From contig JBKHII010000001.1 of the NCBI GenBank assembly GCA_046538735.1, positions 62,001 through 126,000 of the forward strand: 64,000 nucleotides of DNA, in the 5' to 3' direction. A program made the position numbers and the translations under genes. This DNA comes from SLST01 sp046538735. Lineage in GTDB: Bacteria; Spirochaetota; Spirochaetia; DSM-27196; SLST01. The notes under the pieces were generated by a model. It saw only the letters and a list, made by a program, of their open reading frames with translations. It did no database searches and was not told where the DNA came from. This document shows positions 52,027 to 60,132 of this stretch, one piece after another; the stretch's first letter is position 1; each line of letters starts with the position of its first letter.

Positions 52027-53355
52027 TCACTCCACCGTCCCGTTGTGGCCGGAGTCTCCTCCGTGGGGAGGCGCGAAGCTCCGGACGAGTTCCGATCGAT
52101 TGGTGATTCTCAGTTTCCGGTAGATGCTCGTGAGGTGCTTCTTGACCGTCACCTCGGCGATAGCCAGATGCCGGGCTATGTCTCGATTCGAGTACTCGTT
52201 GAGTATGAGCAAGAGGACCTCGTGCTCGCGACGAGTGATCTGCGTGCCCTGCAGGCTGTCGCTCAAGCTCTCCGCGGCCGTAGGCGAGCTCTCCTCGATC
52301 GCAACCGGCTCCGGCGGTTGCTCCTCGGCGAGCTGACGGTACGCGACTCGCGGTCCCCTCGCGGTCTCGACCGGTGCGAGCGAGACGACGTAGCCGACCG
52401 GTCGGTGCTCGCTCGTCAGCACGTCCACAGTAACCTCTCGCGGCTCGTAGTTGCCGGGAGCGAGTCGCCACGATACAACGAACGGGCTCTGAACCCCGGT
52501 CGAGGCGCGCGCGCATTCGTTCTTCACGGTGACCAGGTCCACACCGTCGATGCAAGCGTTGAGCGGCCGATCGACGACCTCGTCCACGGACCGGCGCAGG
52601 AGATTCGCGGCGCGCGGCGAGCAGTGGCGGACGTGGAACTTGCGGTCTACGATCAGAAAACCACGGCGATAGTCGGCAAAGAGCCGTGGCACGAGCTGAG
52701 CGGCCCCCTCGGGGTTGGTGCGCGCGAGCGCGAGGAACTCGTGTCTGAACTCAGGCGTCTCCAGCGCCACTCGCTGGGATACGCGATCGAGCACCTGTCC
52801 GTCCGCGGCACCGGTAATGGAATGTGGGGAGAAGACCCAATCGGTGTGAACCTCGAAGAAGTCGGTCGGAATGCTTCGCGGGACGCGCTCGATCGTGACG
52901 GCCTCCACCACGCATCGCTTCCTGGCTGCGTGGGATCTCTGGAGCGCGTAGACGATGCTCATCATTTCGCTGGCCGCACGACACCGTTCGAAGACGCGGT
53001 CGAGATCCACGAACACGAGCGTCTCGCTCTCCGGCTCGTCCAGCCGCCAACCGGACGTGTTCTGTTCCGCGTCTGCGACCGACCGGTCTACCGCCGCGCT
53101 AACCTCCTGCCAACCCGCGCTCGCGGGCACGAGATCGTCCAGCGTGTGAAGGGAGAGCTGCCGGGCGCGGAGTCGCGCGACCTTTGCGGCGGACTCGAAA
53201 ACCGCACGAAGATCGGGATCAACGACCGCGACGATGCGTCGACCGCTCGTGACGGCGTTCGTGATCAATCGCTCGAAGAGCGAGAGTCGCTCGGCCATGG
53301 AGTTCGAGAGGTAGAGTACGTGCGAGCCCGCGGTGAGGCGCATGGGAAGACTCAT
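52027..53355 (-). CDS. MEDS-PAS-LuxR type transcriptional regulator
   Basis: 442 aa. The N-terminal about 190 residues resemble a MEDS (DcmR-type) sensor: LTAGSHVLYLSNSMAERLSL, IVAVVDPDLRAVFESA, ETLVFVDLDRVFERC. A PAS-like domain follows (about 230-345). The C-terminal LuxR-type helix-turn-helix (about 375-430, TRREHEVLLLILNEYSNRDI, AIAEVTVKKHLTSIYRKL) binds DNA. Two bases separate its stop from the REC-PAS gene's start, so both form one operon. The start codon lies inside a hairpin with the message's 5' end. Confidence 0.88.
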   Translation of the reverse strand: MSLPMRLTAGSHVLYLSNSMAERLSLFERLITNAVTSGRRIVAVVDPDLRAVFESAAKVARLRARQLSLHTLDDLVPASAGWQEVSAAVDRSVADAEQNTSGWRLDEPESETLVFVDLDRVFERCRAASEMMSIVYALQRSHAARKRCVVEAVTIERVPRSIPTDFFEVHTDWVFSPHSITGAADGQVLDRVSQRVALETPEFRHEFLALARTNPEGAAQLVPRLFADYRRGFLIVDRKFHVRHCSPRAANLLRRSVDEVVDRPLNACIDGVDLVTVKNECARASTGVQSPFVVSWRLAPGNYEPREVTVDVLTSEHRPVGYVVSLAPVETARGPRVAYRQLAEEQPPEPVAIEESSPTAAESLSDSLQGTQITRREHEVLLLILNEYSNRDIARHLAIAEVTVKKHLTSIYRKLRITNRSELVRSFAPPHGGDSGHNGTVE

Positions 53356-53390
53356 GGTAGGTATACCTATAACATCTTTTTGCTACCATG
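53353..53390 (-). promoter_or_regulatory. hairpin that pairs the mRNA 5' end with the start codon of the LuxR-type gene
   Basis: CATGGTAG (53353-53360) and CTACCATG (53383-53390) form a perfect 8-bp inverted repeat. In the minus-strand mRNA the second copy lies near the predicted 5' end and the first contains the ATG. Inside is a 12-bp palindrome, TAGGTATACCTA (53358-53369). Candidates are translation control or a protein operator. Confidence 0.5.
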
Positions 53391-53399
53391 GGTAGGCCG

Positions 53400-53405
53400 A
53401 GTATA
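53400..53405 (-). promoter_or_regulatory. -10 box of the LuxR-type gene
   Basis: TATACT on the minus strand (53405-53400). No -35 box is found at normal spacing, so an activator may be needed. The start near 53393 coincides with the outer edge of the hairpin. Confidence 0.35.
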
Positions 53406-53458
53406 CGCTTGTCGCTTACAAACCGACGATTAATACGCATATCTCCAGGCGACCGACG

Positions 53459-53977
53459 TCACGAGCGACCGCCAAGGTACGTCTCCCACCCTTCTTCCTC
53501 GAGCCGGCGCGCCTTCTCGAGAACGCCTTCGCGTGACTCGAGACGATACGCGGCGACTCGCGCGCGCAGATCGGTGTCGGCGACGCCGAGAATCCGGGCC
53601 GCGAGCAGCCCCGCGTTTCTCGCGTTGTTGATCGCGACGGTCGCCACGGGAACCCCCCGCGGCATCTGCACGATCGAGAGGAGCGAATCGAGCCCCTCCA
53701 GGTTACTCGCCCTGACGGGGACGCCGATCACCGGCAGGTCGGTGAGCGAGGCGACCATTCCGGGCAGATGGGCGGCGCCGCCTGCGCCCGCGATGATGAC
53801 CGCGATGCCGCGCTCTGCCGCCGCCTGTGCGTATTCGACCATCCGGATCGGCGTACGGTGAGCCGATACGATCGTCGCTTCGTATGCTACGTCGAGCTCG
53901 TCCAGGACCCGACACGCCTCACTCATGACCGGCAGGTCCGAGTCGCTCCCCATGATGACGGCAACTGTTGGTTTCAT
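53459..53977 (-). CDS. purE: N5-carboxyaminoimidazole ribonucleotide mutase PurE
   Basis: 172 aa, the usual length of class I PurE. Converts N5-CAIR to CAIR in de novo purine synthesis. VAVIMGSDSDLPVMSEA (5-21) and VSAHRTPIRMVEYA carry substrate phosphate-binding Ser/Asp and the catalytic His. GAGGAAHLPGMVASLTDLPV is conserved. It lies 2 bp after purK and works with it. Confidence 0.96.
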   Translation of the reverse strand: MKPTVAVIMGSDSDLPVMSEACRVLDELDVAYEATIVSAHRTPIRMVEYAQAAAERGIAVIIAGAGGAAHLPGMVASLTDLPVIGVPVRASNLEGLDSLLSIVQMPRGVPVATVAINNARNAGLLAARILGVADTDLRARVAAYRLESREGVLEKARRLEEEGWETYLGGRS

Positions 53978-53979
53978 GT

Positions 53980-55113
53980 CTACTCCTCAGTGCTCTGATT
54001 CCGGGCGGCCGTCACCCGGGTGTACGGCTCGACCTCACGCGCGATCGCGAGCGCCCTGCCCAGGTCGTCCGCGACCACGGTCACGTGGCCCATCTTCCGG
54101 TAGGGTCGCACGGTCTCCTTTCCGTACCAATGGAGGTGGACTCCGGGCGCGGAGAGGAGCTTCGCCATCGCCGGCATACGCGGTTGGCCGATCGCGTCCG
54201 GTGCCCCGAGCACGTTGATCATCACCGCGCTTGTCCGCAACGTGGTAGCACCGAGCGGCAGGCCGGTAATCGCTCGAAGATGCTGCTCGAACTGACTCGT
54301 CGCGGAAGCCTCGATCGTGAGGTGTCCGGAATTGTGGGGTCGCGGGGCGAGCTCGTTGACGAGGACGGACCCGTCGTCGTTCAGGAAGAGCTCGACCGCG
54401 ACGACGCCCACCCCACCGATCGCCTCAACGGCCGCGATCGCGACGTCGCGCGCGCGAACCTCAACGTGGGTGGGTACGCGAGCCGGCACGATGACTCTCG
54501 AACAGATGTTCGCCTCGGGGTCGAACTCCATCTCCACGACGGGATAGGTCTCAACGCCGCCGCCAACGGAGCGCGCAACGACGACGGCAAGCTCGCTCCG
54601 GAACCGAACGAGGTCCTCGTAGTACGAGGCTCCATCCAGCGGTTCGGTGGCTTCGTTCTCGAGCACCTTCACACCGCGACCGTCGTAGCCACCGTGGCGA
54701 AGCTTCTGCACCGTGGGATAGCCGTTCGGGCGCTCGGAGAACGGCGGCACGGGGACGCCTGCGCGCTCGAGCGCGCGCTTCTGCTCGAGCTTGTCGTTCA
54801 CGAGCTCGAGAACATCCGGCCTCGGCAGGATCGCTGCTCCCTCGGCAGCCGCGTCCCGCAACGCGCCGGTGTGGATGTGCTCGATCTCGTACGTTGTTAC
54901 GTGGGCCCACCGGCACAGCTCGCGAATCGCCTTCGCATCCGTGAGCGAACCGGCTACGTGATGCGCCGCGAGGCGTGCGGCGGGATCGGTCGCCGAGGGA
55001 GTGAGGACTCCGAACTCGAACCCGAGCGGTGTTCCGGCAAGCATCATCATCCGACCGAGCTGTCCGCCGCCGATGATTCCGATGCGCGCGAAGTCTGGTG
55101 TGAAACGTGACAT
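53980..55113 (-). CDS. purK: N5-carboxyaminoimidazole ribonucleotide synthase PurK
   Basis: 377 aa ATP-grasp enzyme. Makes N5-CAIR from AIR, bicarbonate and ATP. RIGIIGGGQLGRMMMLAGTP (about 11-30) is the N-terminal Rossmann-like motif. KLRHGGYDGRGVKVL is the ATP-grasp loop, and VNELAPRPHNSGHLTIEA carries metal-binding residues. I chose ATG 55113 (MSRFTPDFARI); ATG 55122 is possible. PurK next to PurE is the bacterial two-enzyme route. Confidence 0.95.
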   Translation of the reverse strand: MSRFTPDFARIGIIGGGQLGRMMMLAGTPLGFEFGVLTPSATDPAARLAAHHVAGSLTDAKAIRELCRWAHVTTYEIEHIHTGALRDAAAEGAAILPRPDVLELVNDKLEQKRALERAGVPVPPFSERPNGYPTVQKLRHGGYDGRGVKVLENEATEPLDGASYYEDLVRFRSELAVVVARSVGGGVETYPVVEMEFDPEANICSRVIVPARVPTHVEVRARDVAIAAVEAIGGVGVVAVELFLNDDGSVLVNELAPRPHNSGHLTIEASATSQFEQHLRAITGLPLGATTLRTSAVMINVLGAPDAIGQPRMPAMAKLLSAPGVHLHWYGKETVRPYRKMGHVTVVADDLGRALAIAREVEPYTRVTAARNQSTEE

Positions 55114-55135
55114 CCGCTGCATTGTAGCGGTCGCG

Positions 55136-56290
55136 CTATCCTTCGTCGATCTGTTCGAGAATCGTTCTGATCCGCTCGTCGTCCTCGGCCGTCCATCTGC
55201 CGCCGGACCGGTACTCGAGATCTCCGATCTGGCGGCTCCAGACGACCTGCGCGAACACCTCGACCGACTCATCCGCCTTGGCCTTGGCCATGGCCTCGGA
55301 CGGCGGACGGATACAGAACCGAACGACCTGACCGGGCGTGAGGAGGGTGTCGGCGGCGACCGAGAGTCCCGCCCGGGAGATGTCGCGGAGCCGTACCTCC
55401 CCGAGCTCATGGTCTTCCACGTAGCATCGCGCGGCAAGATCGGCGACTCTCCTGGGAGACGTCCGCTTGTCGGTGGTGGCGACACGAACGTGCGCCTTGC
55501 CGTTGAGCTTCGCCTGGTAGAGCGCGGTGTCCGCATTGTGCAACAGATCGTGCGCGATGATCCCGTGCTCGGGGAATGCCGCGATGCCGCCGGAGCACGT
55601 CACCGCCACCCCGTGAGGGAACCGCATCTGCGCGAGGCGCTCTGCGAGGCGGTCCGAGAAGGCGATCGCTCCTCGGATATCGGTATGCGGCAGGACAACG
55701 ACGAACTCCTCGCCACCGTAGCGCGCGGCGAAGTCCTCCTTGCGCAGCAGGTCCAGGATCTGGTGCGCAATCCCGGCGAGAACTTCGTCCCCGACCTCGT
55801 GCCCGTAGCTGTCGTTGATCGTCTTGAAGTTGTCGAGATCGAGAAAGACGATCGTGAAGGGATAGTCGTAGCGTTGCGCGCGGTTGACTTCCTTCGAAAG
55901 GTAGATGTTGAGAAATCGGCGGTTGAACAGACCGGTGAGCTCGTCCACGGCCGCGAGCCGCTGAGAGAGCGTGAGCACGTGCTGGTCCACGATGACCGGT
56001 TGGCGAACGATGTTCGGGTGGCTGGTCGCGTAGTCCATCGCGGCGACGCGAAAGTCGACTTCGCGATCCATCCGTGCGGAGAGCTCCGCGTGGTGCTCGA
56101 TGATGTCCGTGAGTATCGCGCGAGCCTCGTCTTCGTCCACGGTCGTGCCGAGGAGGCTCGCGACAAGCTTGGCGTGGATCTCCGGATCCTCACCGGAACG
56201 GGACAGGAGCGAGTTGAGCGTGTCGAGCGCAGAGACGGCCCGACCGGCAAGGCGCTTCAGCAGCTCCGTCTGAATACTCTGGTAATCCAC
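55136..56290 (-). CDS. diguanylate cyclase (GGDEF) with C-terminal PilZ domain
   Basis: 384 aa, no membrane segment. An N-terminal helical region (about 1-110) is followed by a GGDEF domain with active-site GGEEF (192-196) and an intact inhibitory site RKED (183-186) five residues before it. A C-terminal PilZ domain has the c-di-GMP-binding motifs RTSPR (276-280) and DISRAG (303-308). The protein should both make and bind c-di-GMP, a likely feedback arrangement. It stands 22 bp before purK in one operon with purK and purE. Confidence 0.93.
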   Translation of the reverse strand: MDYQSIQTELLKRLAGRAVSALDTLNSLLSRSGEDPEIHAKLVASLLGTTVDEDEARAILTDIIEHHAELSARMDREVDFRVAAMDYATSHPNIVRQPVIVDQHVLTLSQRLAAVDELTGLFNRRFLNIYLSKEVNRAQRYDYPFTIVFLDLDNFKTINDSYGHEVGDEVLAGIAHQILDLLRKEDFAARYGGEEFVVVLPHTDIRGAIAFSDRLAERLAQMRFPHGVAVTCSGGIAAFPEHGIIAHDLLHNADTALYQAKLNGKAHVRVATTDKRTSPRRVADLAARCYVEDHELGEVRLRDISRAGLSVAADTLLTPGQVVRFCIRPPSEAMAKAKADESVEVFAQVVWSRQIGDLEYRSGGRWTAEDDERIRTILEQIDEG

Positions 56291-56338
56291 CGCGTCCTCG
56301 GAAACGCCAGCGGCCCCGCAACCACTGTCCTACGCTTC

Positions 56339-56367
56339 AATGTAGGCCGCGCGTGAACGGCCGTCAA
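56339..56367 (-). promoter_or_regulatory. promoter of the GGDEF-PilZ / purKE operon
   Basis: On the minus strand: TTGACG (56367-56362), 17-bp spacer, TACATT (56344-56339). The start near 56332 gives a leader of about 42 nt. It lies in the gap divergent from the nicotinamidase gene. Confidence 0.55.
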
Positions 56368-56422
56368 TCGGAGATTGGCCCTACCTGCGCAACGTTCGTA
56401 TCCTGGATACAAAGGGGGAGCA

Positions 56423-57046
56423 ATGAGCAACAAGGCACTGATAGTCGTTGACGTTCAGAACGATTTCTGCCCGGGCGGGGCTCTCGCGGTCGCCGAGGGA
56501 GACCAGGTCGTACCGGTCATCAACAAGATTGCGCCGCAGTTCGATGTGGTTGTCGCGACGCAGGATTGGCACCCGAAGAACCACGTCTCGTTCGCCTCGT
56601 CGCACCAAGGACACGAGGTGGGCGAGACGATCGAAGTGGACGGGATCGAACAGGCAATGTGGCCCGACCACTGCGTGCAGGGGACGAAGGGCGCAGACTT
56701 CCATCCCGACCTCGACCTGCGCCCGGTCAACGTGATGCTCCGCAAAGGCACGCGCAGCGAGCTTGATTCCTACTCGGGTTTCCGCGAGACCGATCGCAAG
56801 ACCAGGACGGGGCTTGCGGGGTACCTCAGGGAGCTCGACGTCTCCGAGGTTATGGTGTGCGGCCTTGCTACCGACTACTGCGTCTTCTTCACCGCGATGG
56901 ACGCGCACGAGGCGGGCTTCAAGACCACGGTTGTGACCGACGCCGCCAGAGGAATCGATCAGCCCGAGGGACACCTCGAGGAGGCGATCAACGAGATGAA
57001 ACAGGCCGGGATCACGCTGACGACGAGCGCCGCGTTGACCGGGTAG
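56423..57046 (+). CDS. pncA: nicotinamidase (PncA type)
   Basis: 207 aa isochorismatase-fold enzyme. Hydrolyses nicotinamide to nicotinate for NAD salvage. The catalytic triad is Asp10 (VVDVQNDFCPGG), Lys108 and Cys153 (CGLATDYCVFF). Metal ligands Asp48/His50 (TQDWHP) and His83 (WPDHCVQGT). The ATG follows GGGGGAG 5 bp upstream. Convergent with the RDD gene. Confidence 0.95.
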   Translation: MSNKALIVVDVQNDFCPGGALAVAEGDQVVPVINKIAPQFDVVVATQDWHPKNHVSFASSHQGHEVGETIEVDGIEQAMWPDHCVQGTKGADFHPDLDLRPVNVMLRKGTRSELDSYSGFRETDRKTRTGLAGYLRELDVSEVMVCGLATDYCVFFTAMDAHEAGFKTTVVTDAARGIDQPEGHLEEAINEMKQAGITLTTSAALTG

Positions 57047-57053
57047 CCGGCGC

Positions 57054-57917
57054 TCAGTACCGCCGTTCCCGCTCGTAGACCGCGGTCCCGGCGATGTAGT
57101 CGTGGATCGCCCGACGCTCCGGGCCGATCATCACGAGTGAGCCGAGCAGCACGACGACCCAGGTGACGCCCGAGAGATAGACGAAGAGCGGGATCCTCGT
57201 GGCGACAGCGAGTATCGCAAAGAGCAACGGCGAGTACTTCACGGCGTAGCGCAGCATGAGGCTCGGAACGGCAGATCCGTCGTCCGTCTCGCGGCCGATG
57301 ACGATCCCGAGCGCGAGCTTGCCGAGCGTGCGTCCCCAGATCGCCTCCGCGAAGCTGTAGACGAGCACGACGAGCACGGGCAGGAGGACGAACCAGACGG
57401 CGAACCGGATAGCGGCGGGGATGACTCGTCCCAGCGCGAAGCGATCCATCACTTGCTTGACTTCGGCGCGAAGCTCGTTCACCTCCGCTGCGTCGATATC
57501 GGGCCGGTCCGCTGCGATGACCGCGTCAAACGACTCGTCGATGACGTCGTTCAGCACACCGGCGTCCAGGCTCAGGATGAACTCGAGGCTGAGGTCTTCC
57601 GGATCGAAATAGCCTTCCGCGGTGTCCGCCATGGTTCGCGCGATGAACTCGGCCTGCTCGTCGGTGAAGTCCTCCTCGATCTGCTGCTCGAGCTCGGCGA
57701 ACATCGCCTGGGTTTCGGCCTCGAACTGCTCCCACACCTCCTCGGAGGCGATCGTGGAGGGCGTGATCGGCATCCCCACGCTCTCCTGCAACTGCACGGC
57801 GATCTTCAGGCCACCCGCGATCGAATAGACAAAAAGCGCGAGGGCGATGAGAATCGAGAGGAAGAGCCCGTCGAGCACCGCCGCGGGCAGACGTCGGCCT
57901 ATACCTGCACGTTCCAT
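57054..57917 (-). CDS. RDD family membrane protein with large acidic insert
   Basis: 287 aa. The RDD N terminus is present (GIGRRLPAAVLDGLFLSILI, 5-24), as are the later family motifs WGRTLGKLALGIVI and ERRAIHDYIAGTAVYE. TM1 (about 15-38) and TM2 (about 165-195) are separated by about 125 residues of acidic helical sequence (ETQAMFAELEQQIEEDFTDE) that would lie outside the membrane. A further TM pair follows. RDD proteins are of uncertain function, with ion transport roles proposed for some. It has a GGAG-containing ribosome binding site and an extended -10 box upstream. Confidence 0.85.
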   Translation of the reverse strand: MERAGIGRRLPAAVLDGLFLSILIALALFVYSIAGGLKIAVQLQESVGMPITPSTIASEEVWEQFEAETQAMFAELEQQIEEDFTDEQAEFIARTMADTAEGYFDPEDLSLEFILSLDAGVLNDVIDESFDAVIAADRPDIDAAEVNELRAEVKQVMDRFALGRVIPAAIRFAVWFVLLPVLVVLVYSFAEAIWGRTLGKLALGIVIGRETDDGSAVPSLMLRYAVKYSPLLFAILAVATRIPLFVYLSGVTWVVVLLGSLVMIGPERRAIHDYIAGTAVYERERRY

Positions 57918-57935
57918 GGATAGCTCCTTTCCGAG

Positions 57936-57944
57936 ATTGTAACA
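57936..57944 (-). promoter_or_regulatory. extended -10 promoter of the RDD gene
   Basis: TGTTACAAT on the minus strand (57944-57936), an extended -10 (TGnTAnnnT) without a clear -35. Immediately upstream lies the palindrome GTGTACAC (57953-57960), a possible regulator site. Confidence 0.4.
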
Positions 57945-58019
57945 CCAACTCGGTGTACACGTGTCACATCAAGACGCGGTACCGATCGGGTGCGGCCGGC
58001 GCCGGGTGCGCACGCGCGG

Positions 58020-59804
58020 TCACGACTCGAGCGGCGCGCAGGCGGCCTCGAGCCACTCGGCCACGTCACCCTCCACTCGCCCGAGGAGCCGTTCGCGGAC
58101 GAGCCGGTGATACTCGTTGATCCACTCGAGCTCGGCGGGGGTGAGCATGCTCACGTTGATGAGGGTGCGATCGATGGGGCAGAGCGTGAGCGTCTCGAAT
58201 CGCAGGAATGCGCCGAATTCGGTGCGGCCGTCGTCCGACACGGCGACCAGATTCTCGATGCGAATGCCGTACTGGTCTGCTCGGTAAAGCCCGGGCTCGT
58301 TGCTCAGGATCATCCCCGGTACGAGCGCCACGTCGTTGTAGTGCTGGCTGATCCGCTGCGGACCCTCGTGGACGTTCAGGAAGAAACCGACGCCGTGCCC
58401 CGTGCCGTGGCCGTAGTTCATCCGTTCGCGCCAGAGGTACTCGCGGCAGACCGCGTCTATCATATGACCCGTCGTCCCAACCGGGAAGCGCAAGGTGGCA
58501 AGGCCGATATGCCCCTTGAGCACGAGCGTGAAGTCGCGGCGCTCCTGCTCGCCGGGCTCTCCCAATGCCACCGTCCTCGTGATGTCCGTTGTTCCGTCCA
58601 GGTACTGCGCGCCCGAGTCCACGAGGTAGATCCCGGCGGGCTCGATCCGCGCGTTGGATTCTTCGGTCGCCGAGTAGTGGACGATCGCGCCGTGCCCGCG
58701 ATAGCCGGAGATCGTTCGGAAGCTCTCCGAGACGAAGTTCTCGCCTCGCGACCGGAACTCGCGCAGCCTCTCCTCCGCGCCGAGCTCGGTGATCTCCTCG
58801 CGGCCGACGGACGACGCGAGCCAGGACAGAAAGCGCACCATCGCGACGCCGTCGCGCGCCATGGTCTCGCGAAGATGCTCGAGCTCGACCGCGTTCTTCT
58901 GCGCCTTCGACTCGGTCGTCAGGTTCGTCCGCTCAATTCGCTTCACGCCGGGACCGAGCCGTCGCGCAAACCCGACGCTCACTTGCTGCGGCGACAGAAT
59001 CACGGCCGCGCCGCGCTCGATCTCCGCGACGTCTGCGAGCACGCGCTCGTACGGACGGATGGCAACGCCGTCCGACTCGAGTTCGGTGCGAACATCCGGC
59101 TCGAGCTGTTCCTCGTTGACGTAGAGCCGCACGTCCTCGAGCCCGGCGATCAGGTGCGCGACCGCAACGGGATTGTACGCGACGTCGCTCCCGCGGATGT
59201 TGAGCAACCATGCGATATCGTCCAGCGTGGAAATGAGGTGGTAGTCCGCGCCGAGCTCCCGCATGCGGGCGCGGAGTGCGTAAACCTTTTCCCCACGGCT
59301 CTGCCCGGCGAATCGGGGTGCGTACACCCAGATCGGGCGGTTTGGAAGCGACGGGCGGTCGTCTCGAATCATTGCGACGAGATCATCGCCCGGATTGAGC
59401 TCGATGCCGCGCGGGGCGAGCCGCTGCTCGAGGTTCTTCGCCGCGGCGAGCGAAACGCTCTGCGCGTCGAATCCGACCGTCGCGTCCGCGTCCAGCTCGG
59501 AGGCGAGCCACTCGGGATAGTCGAGCACGTCAGGCTCGCCAACGCGGAAGAGCTCGATCCCCGAGCCGGCGATTGCTTCGGCCGCCTCCAGGTAGTAGCG
59601 GAAGTCGGTCCAGAGCCCGGCGCGCGTCTGGGTCACCACAACGGTTCCGGCGGACCCGGTGAACCCGCTCAACCAGGCGCGGTGCTTCCAGTGTTCGGGA
59701 GGATACTCGCTCTGATGCGGGTCCGACGTGGGAACGATATATGCGTCCAATCCACGCGCTTCCATGAGCGAGCGGAGGGCTCGAAGTCGTTGGCGTACTT
59801 CCAT
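58020..59804 (-). CDS. pepP: Xaa-Pro aminopeptidase (aminopeptidase P family)
   Basis: 594 aa, about the length of the three-domain cytosolic aminopeptidase P group. Removes N-terminal residues before proline. The N-terminal non-catalytic part starts VPTSDPHQSEYPPEHWKHRA (24-43). In the pita-bread domain, YLVDSGAQYLDGTTDITRT carries the two metal Asp residues, GHGTGHGVGFFLNVHEGP the His, SNEPG and ENLVAV Glu ligands. I chose ATG 59804. The extended -10 box TGCTATACT ends 7 bp before it, so the start is likely leaderless. Confidence 0.94.
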   Translation of the reverse strand: MEVRQRLRALRSLMEARGLDAYIVPTSDPHQSEYPPEHWKHRAWLSGFTGSAGTVVVTQTRAGLWTDFRYYLEAAEAIAGSGIELFRVGEPDVLDYPEWLASELDADATVGFDAQSVSLAAAKNLEQRLAPRGIELNPGDDLVAMIRDDRPSLPNRPIWVYAPRFAGQSRGEKVYALRARMRELGADYHLISTLDDIAWLLNIRGSDVAYNPVAVAHLIAGLEDVRLYVNEEQLEPDVRTELESDGVAIRPYERVLADVAEIERGAAVILSPQQVSVGFARRLGPGVKRIERTNLTTESKAQKNAVELEHLRETMARDGVAMVRFLSWLASSVGREEITELGAEERLREFRSRGENFVSESFRTISGYRGHGAIVHYSATEESNARIEPAGIYLVDSGAQYLDGTTDITRTVALGEPGEQERRDFTLVLKGHIGLATLRFPVGTTGHMIDAVCREYLWRERMNYGHGTGHGVGFFLNVHEGPQRISQHYNDVALVPGMILSNEPGLYRADQYGIRIENLVAVSDDGRTEFGAFLRFETLTLCPIDRTLINVSMLTPAELEWINEYHRLVRERLLGRVEGDVAEWLEAACAPLES

Positions 59805-59811
59805 CCGGACG

Positions 59812-59820
59812 AGTATAGCA
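59812..59820 (-). promoter_or_regulatory. extended -10 promoter of the aminopeptidase P gene
   Basis: TGCTATACT on the minus strand (59820-59812), TGn plus TATACT. The ATG at 59804 begins 7 bp further, which is the usual distance to a transcription start. There is no Shine-Dalgarno. No -35 is needed for this class. Confidence 0.5.
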
Positions 59821-60008
59821 TCGCGGCGAACCGCTGCGCCAGGCGCGCGACCCGCGCGTTTCCAATTGCTACAGCCGAATAGGGTCAAAAAGCCCCGTTG
59901 TGTCATTATAGCCCTATGCAGAACGGATCGGTTGCCGCTGCGTCAAGGTGGCTCAGAACGACCGTCGCGGCGAGCGAACCGTCGATCCAAGCTCTACTCT
60001 AACTCTTT

Positions 60009-60040
60009 CCTGTGCAGTTACTTGCGGTATTCCGCACAGG
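60009..60040. promoter_or_regulatory. nested inverted repeats, candidate activator site
   Basis: CCTGTGC (60009-60015) pairs with GCACAGG (60034-60040), and inside it TGCGG (60023-60027) pairs with CCGCA (60032-60036). They abut the sigma-54-type promoter on its upstream side. Function is inferred from position. Confidence 0.4.
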
Positions 60041-60057
60041 TTGGCACGGCTTGTGCT
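60041..60057 (+). promoter_or_regulatory. sigma-54-type (-24/-12) promoter of the hsp20 genes
   Basis: TTGGCACGGCTTGTGCT: -24 GG and -12 GC are separated by exactly 10 bp, and TTGGCACG-N4-xTGCT matches the RpoN consensus with one mismatch in the -12 element. A start near 60068 would give a leader of about 65 nt. No good sigma-70 pair overlaps it. Whether the organism has rpoN is not visible here. Confidence 0.5.
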
Positions 60058-60132
60058 GTTCTATTGGTGTCGGTTCGGCGGGGTCGTTGACCGGACACCG
60101 AGCCGAGCAGATCAAGTACGAGAGGAGGGCTT

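Larger units (their letters stand above)
59805..60132. other. 328-bp intergenic region between aminopeptidase P and hsp20
   Basis: Non-coding by inspection. It holds the leaderless promoter of the aminopeptidase P gene at one end and the inverted repeats and sigma-54-type promoter of the small heat-shock genes at the other. The middle part, about 59830-60000, shows nothing I can assign, and I see no tRNA, CIRCE element or repeat there. Confidence 0.7.

Noticed and set aside
53358..53369. TAGGTATACCTA as a regulator site shared with the pcnB leader
   Set aside because: The pcnB leader has only a loosely similar TAGGT/ACCTA arrangement, and two cases are not enough for a motif.
56375..56404. 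Possible promoter TTGGCC / TATCCT before the nicotinamidase gene
   Set aside because: Both boxes have two mismatches. Not distinguishable from chance.
59881..60132. CIRCE-type (HrcA) element before hsp20
   Set aside because: I looked for TTAGCACTC-N9-GAGTGCTAA and found nothing close. The sigma-54-type match is better.
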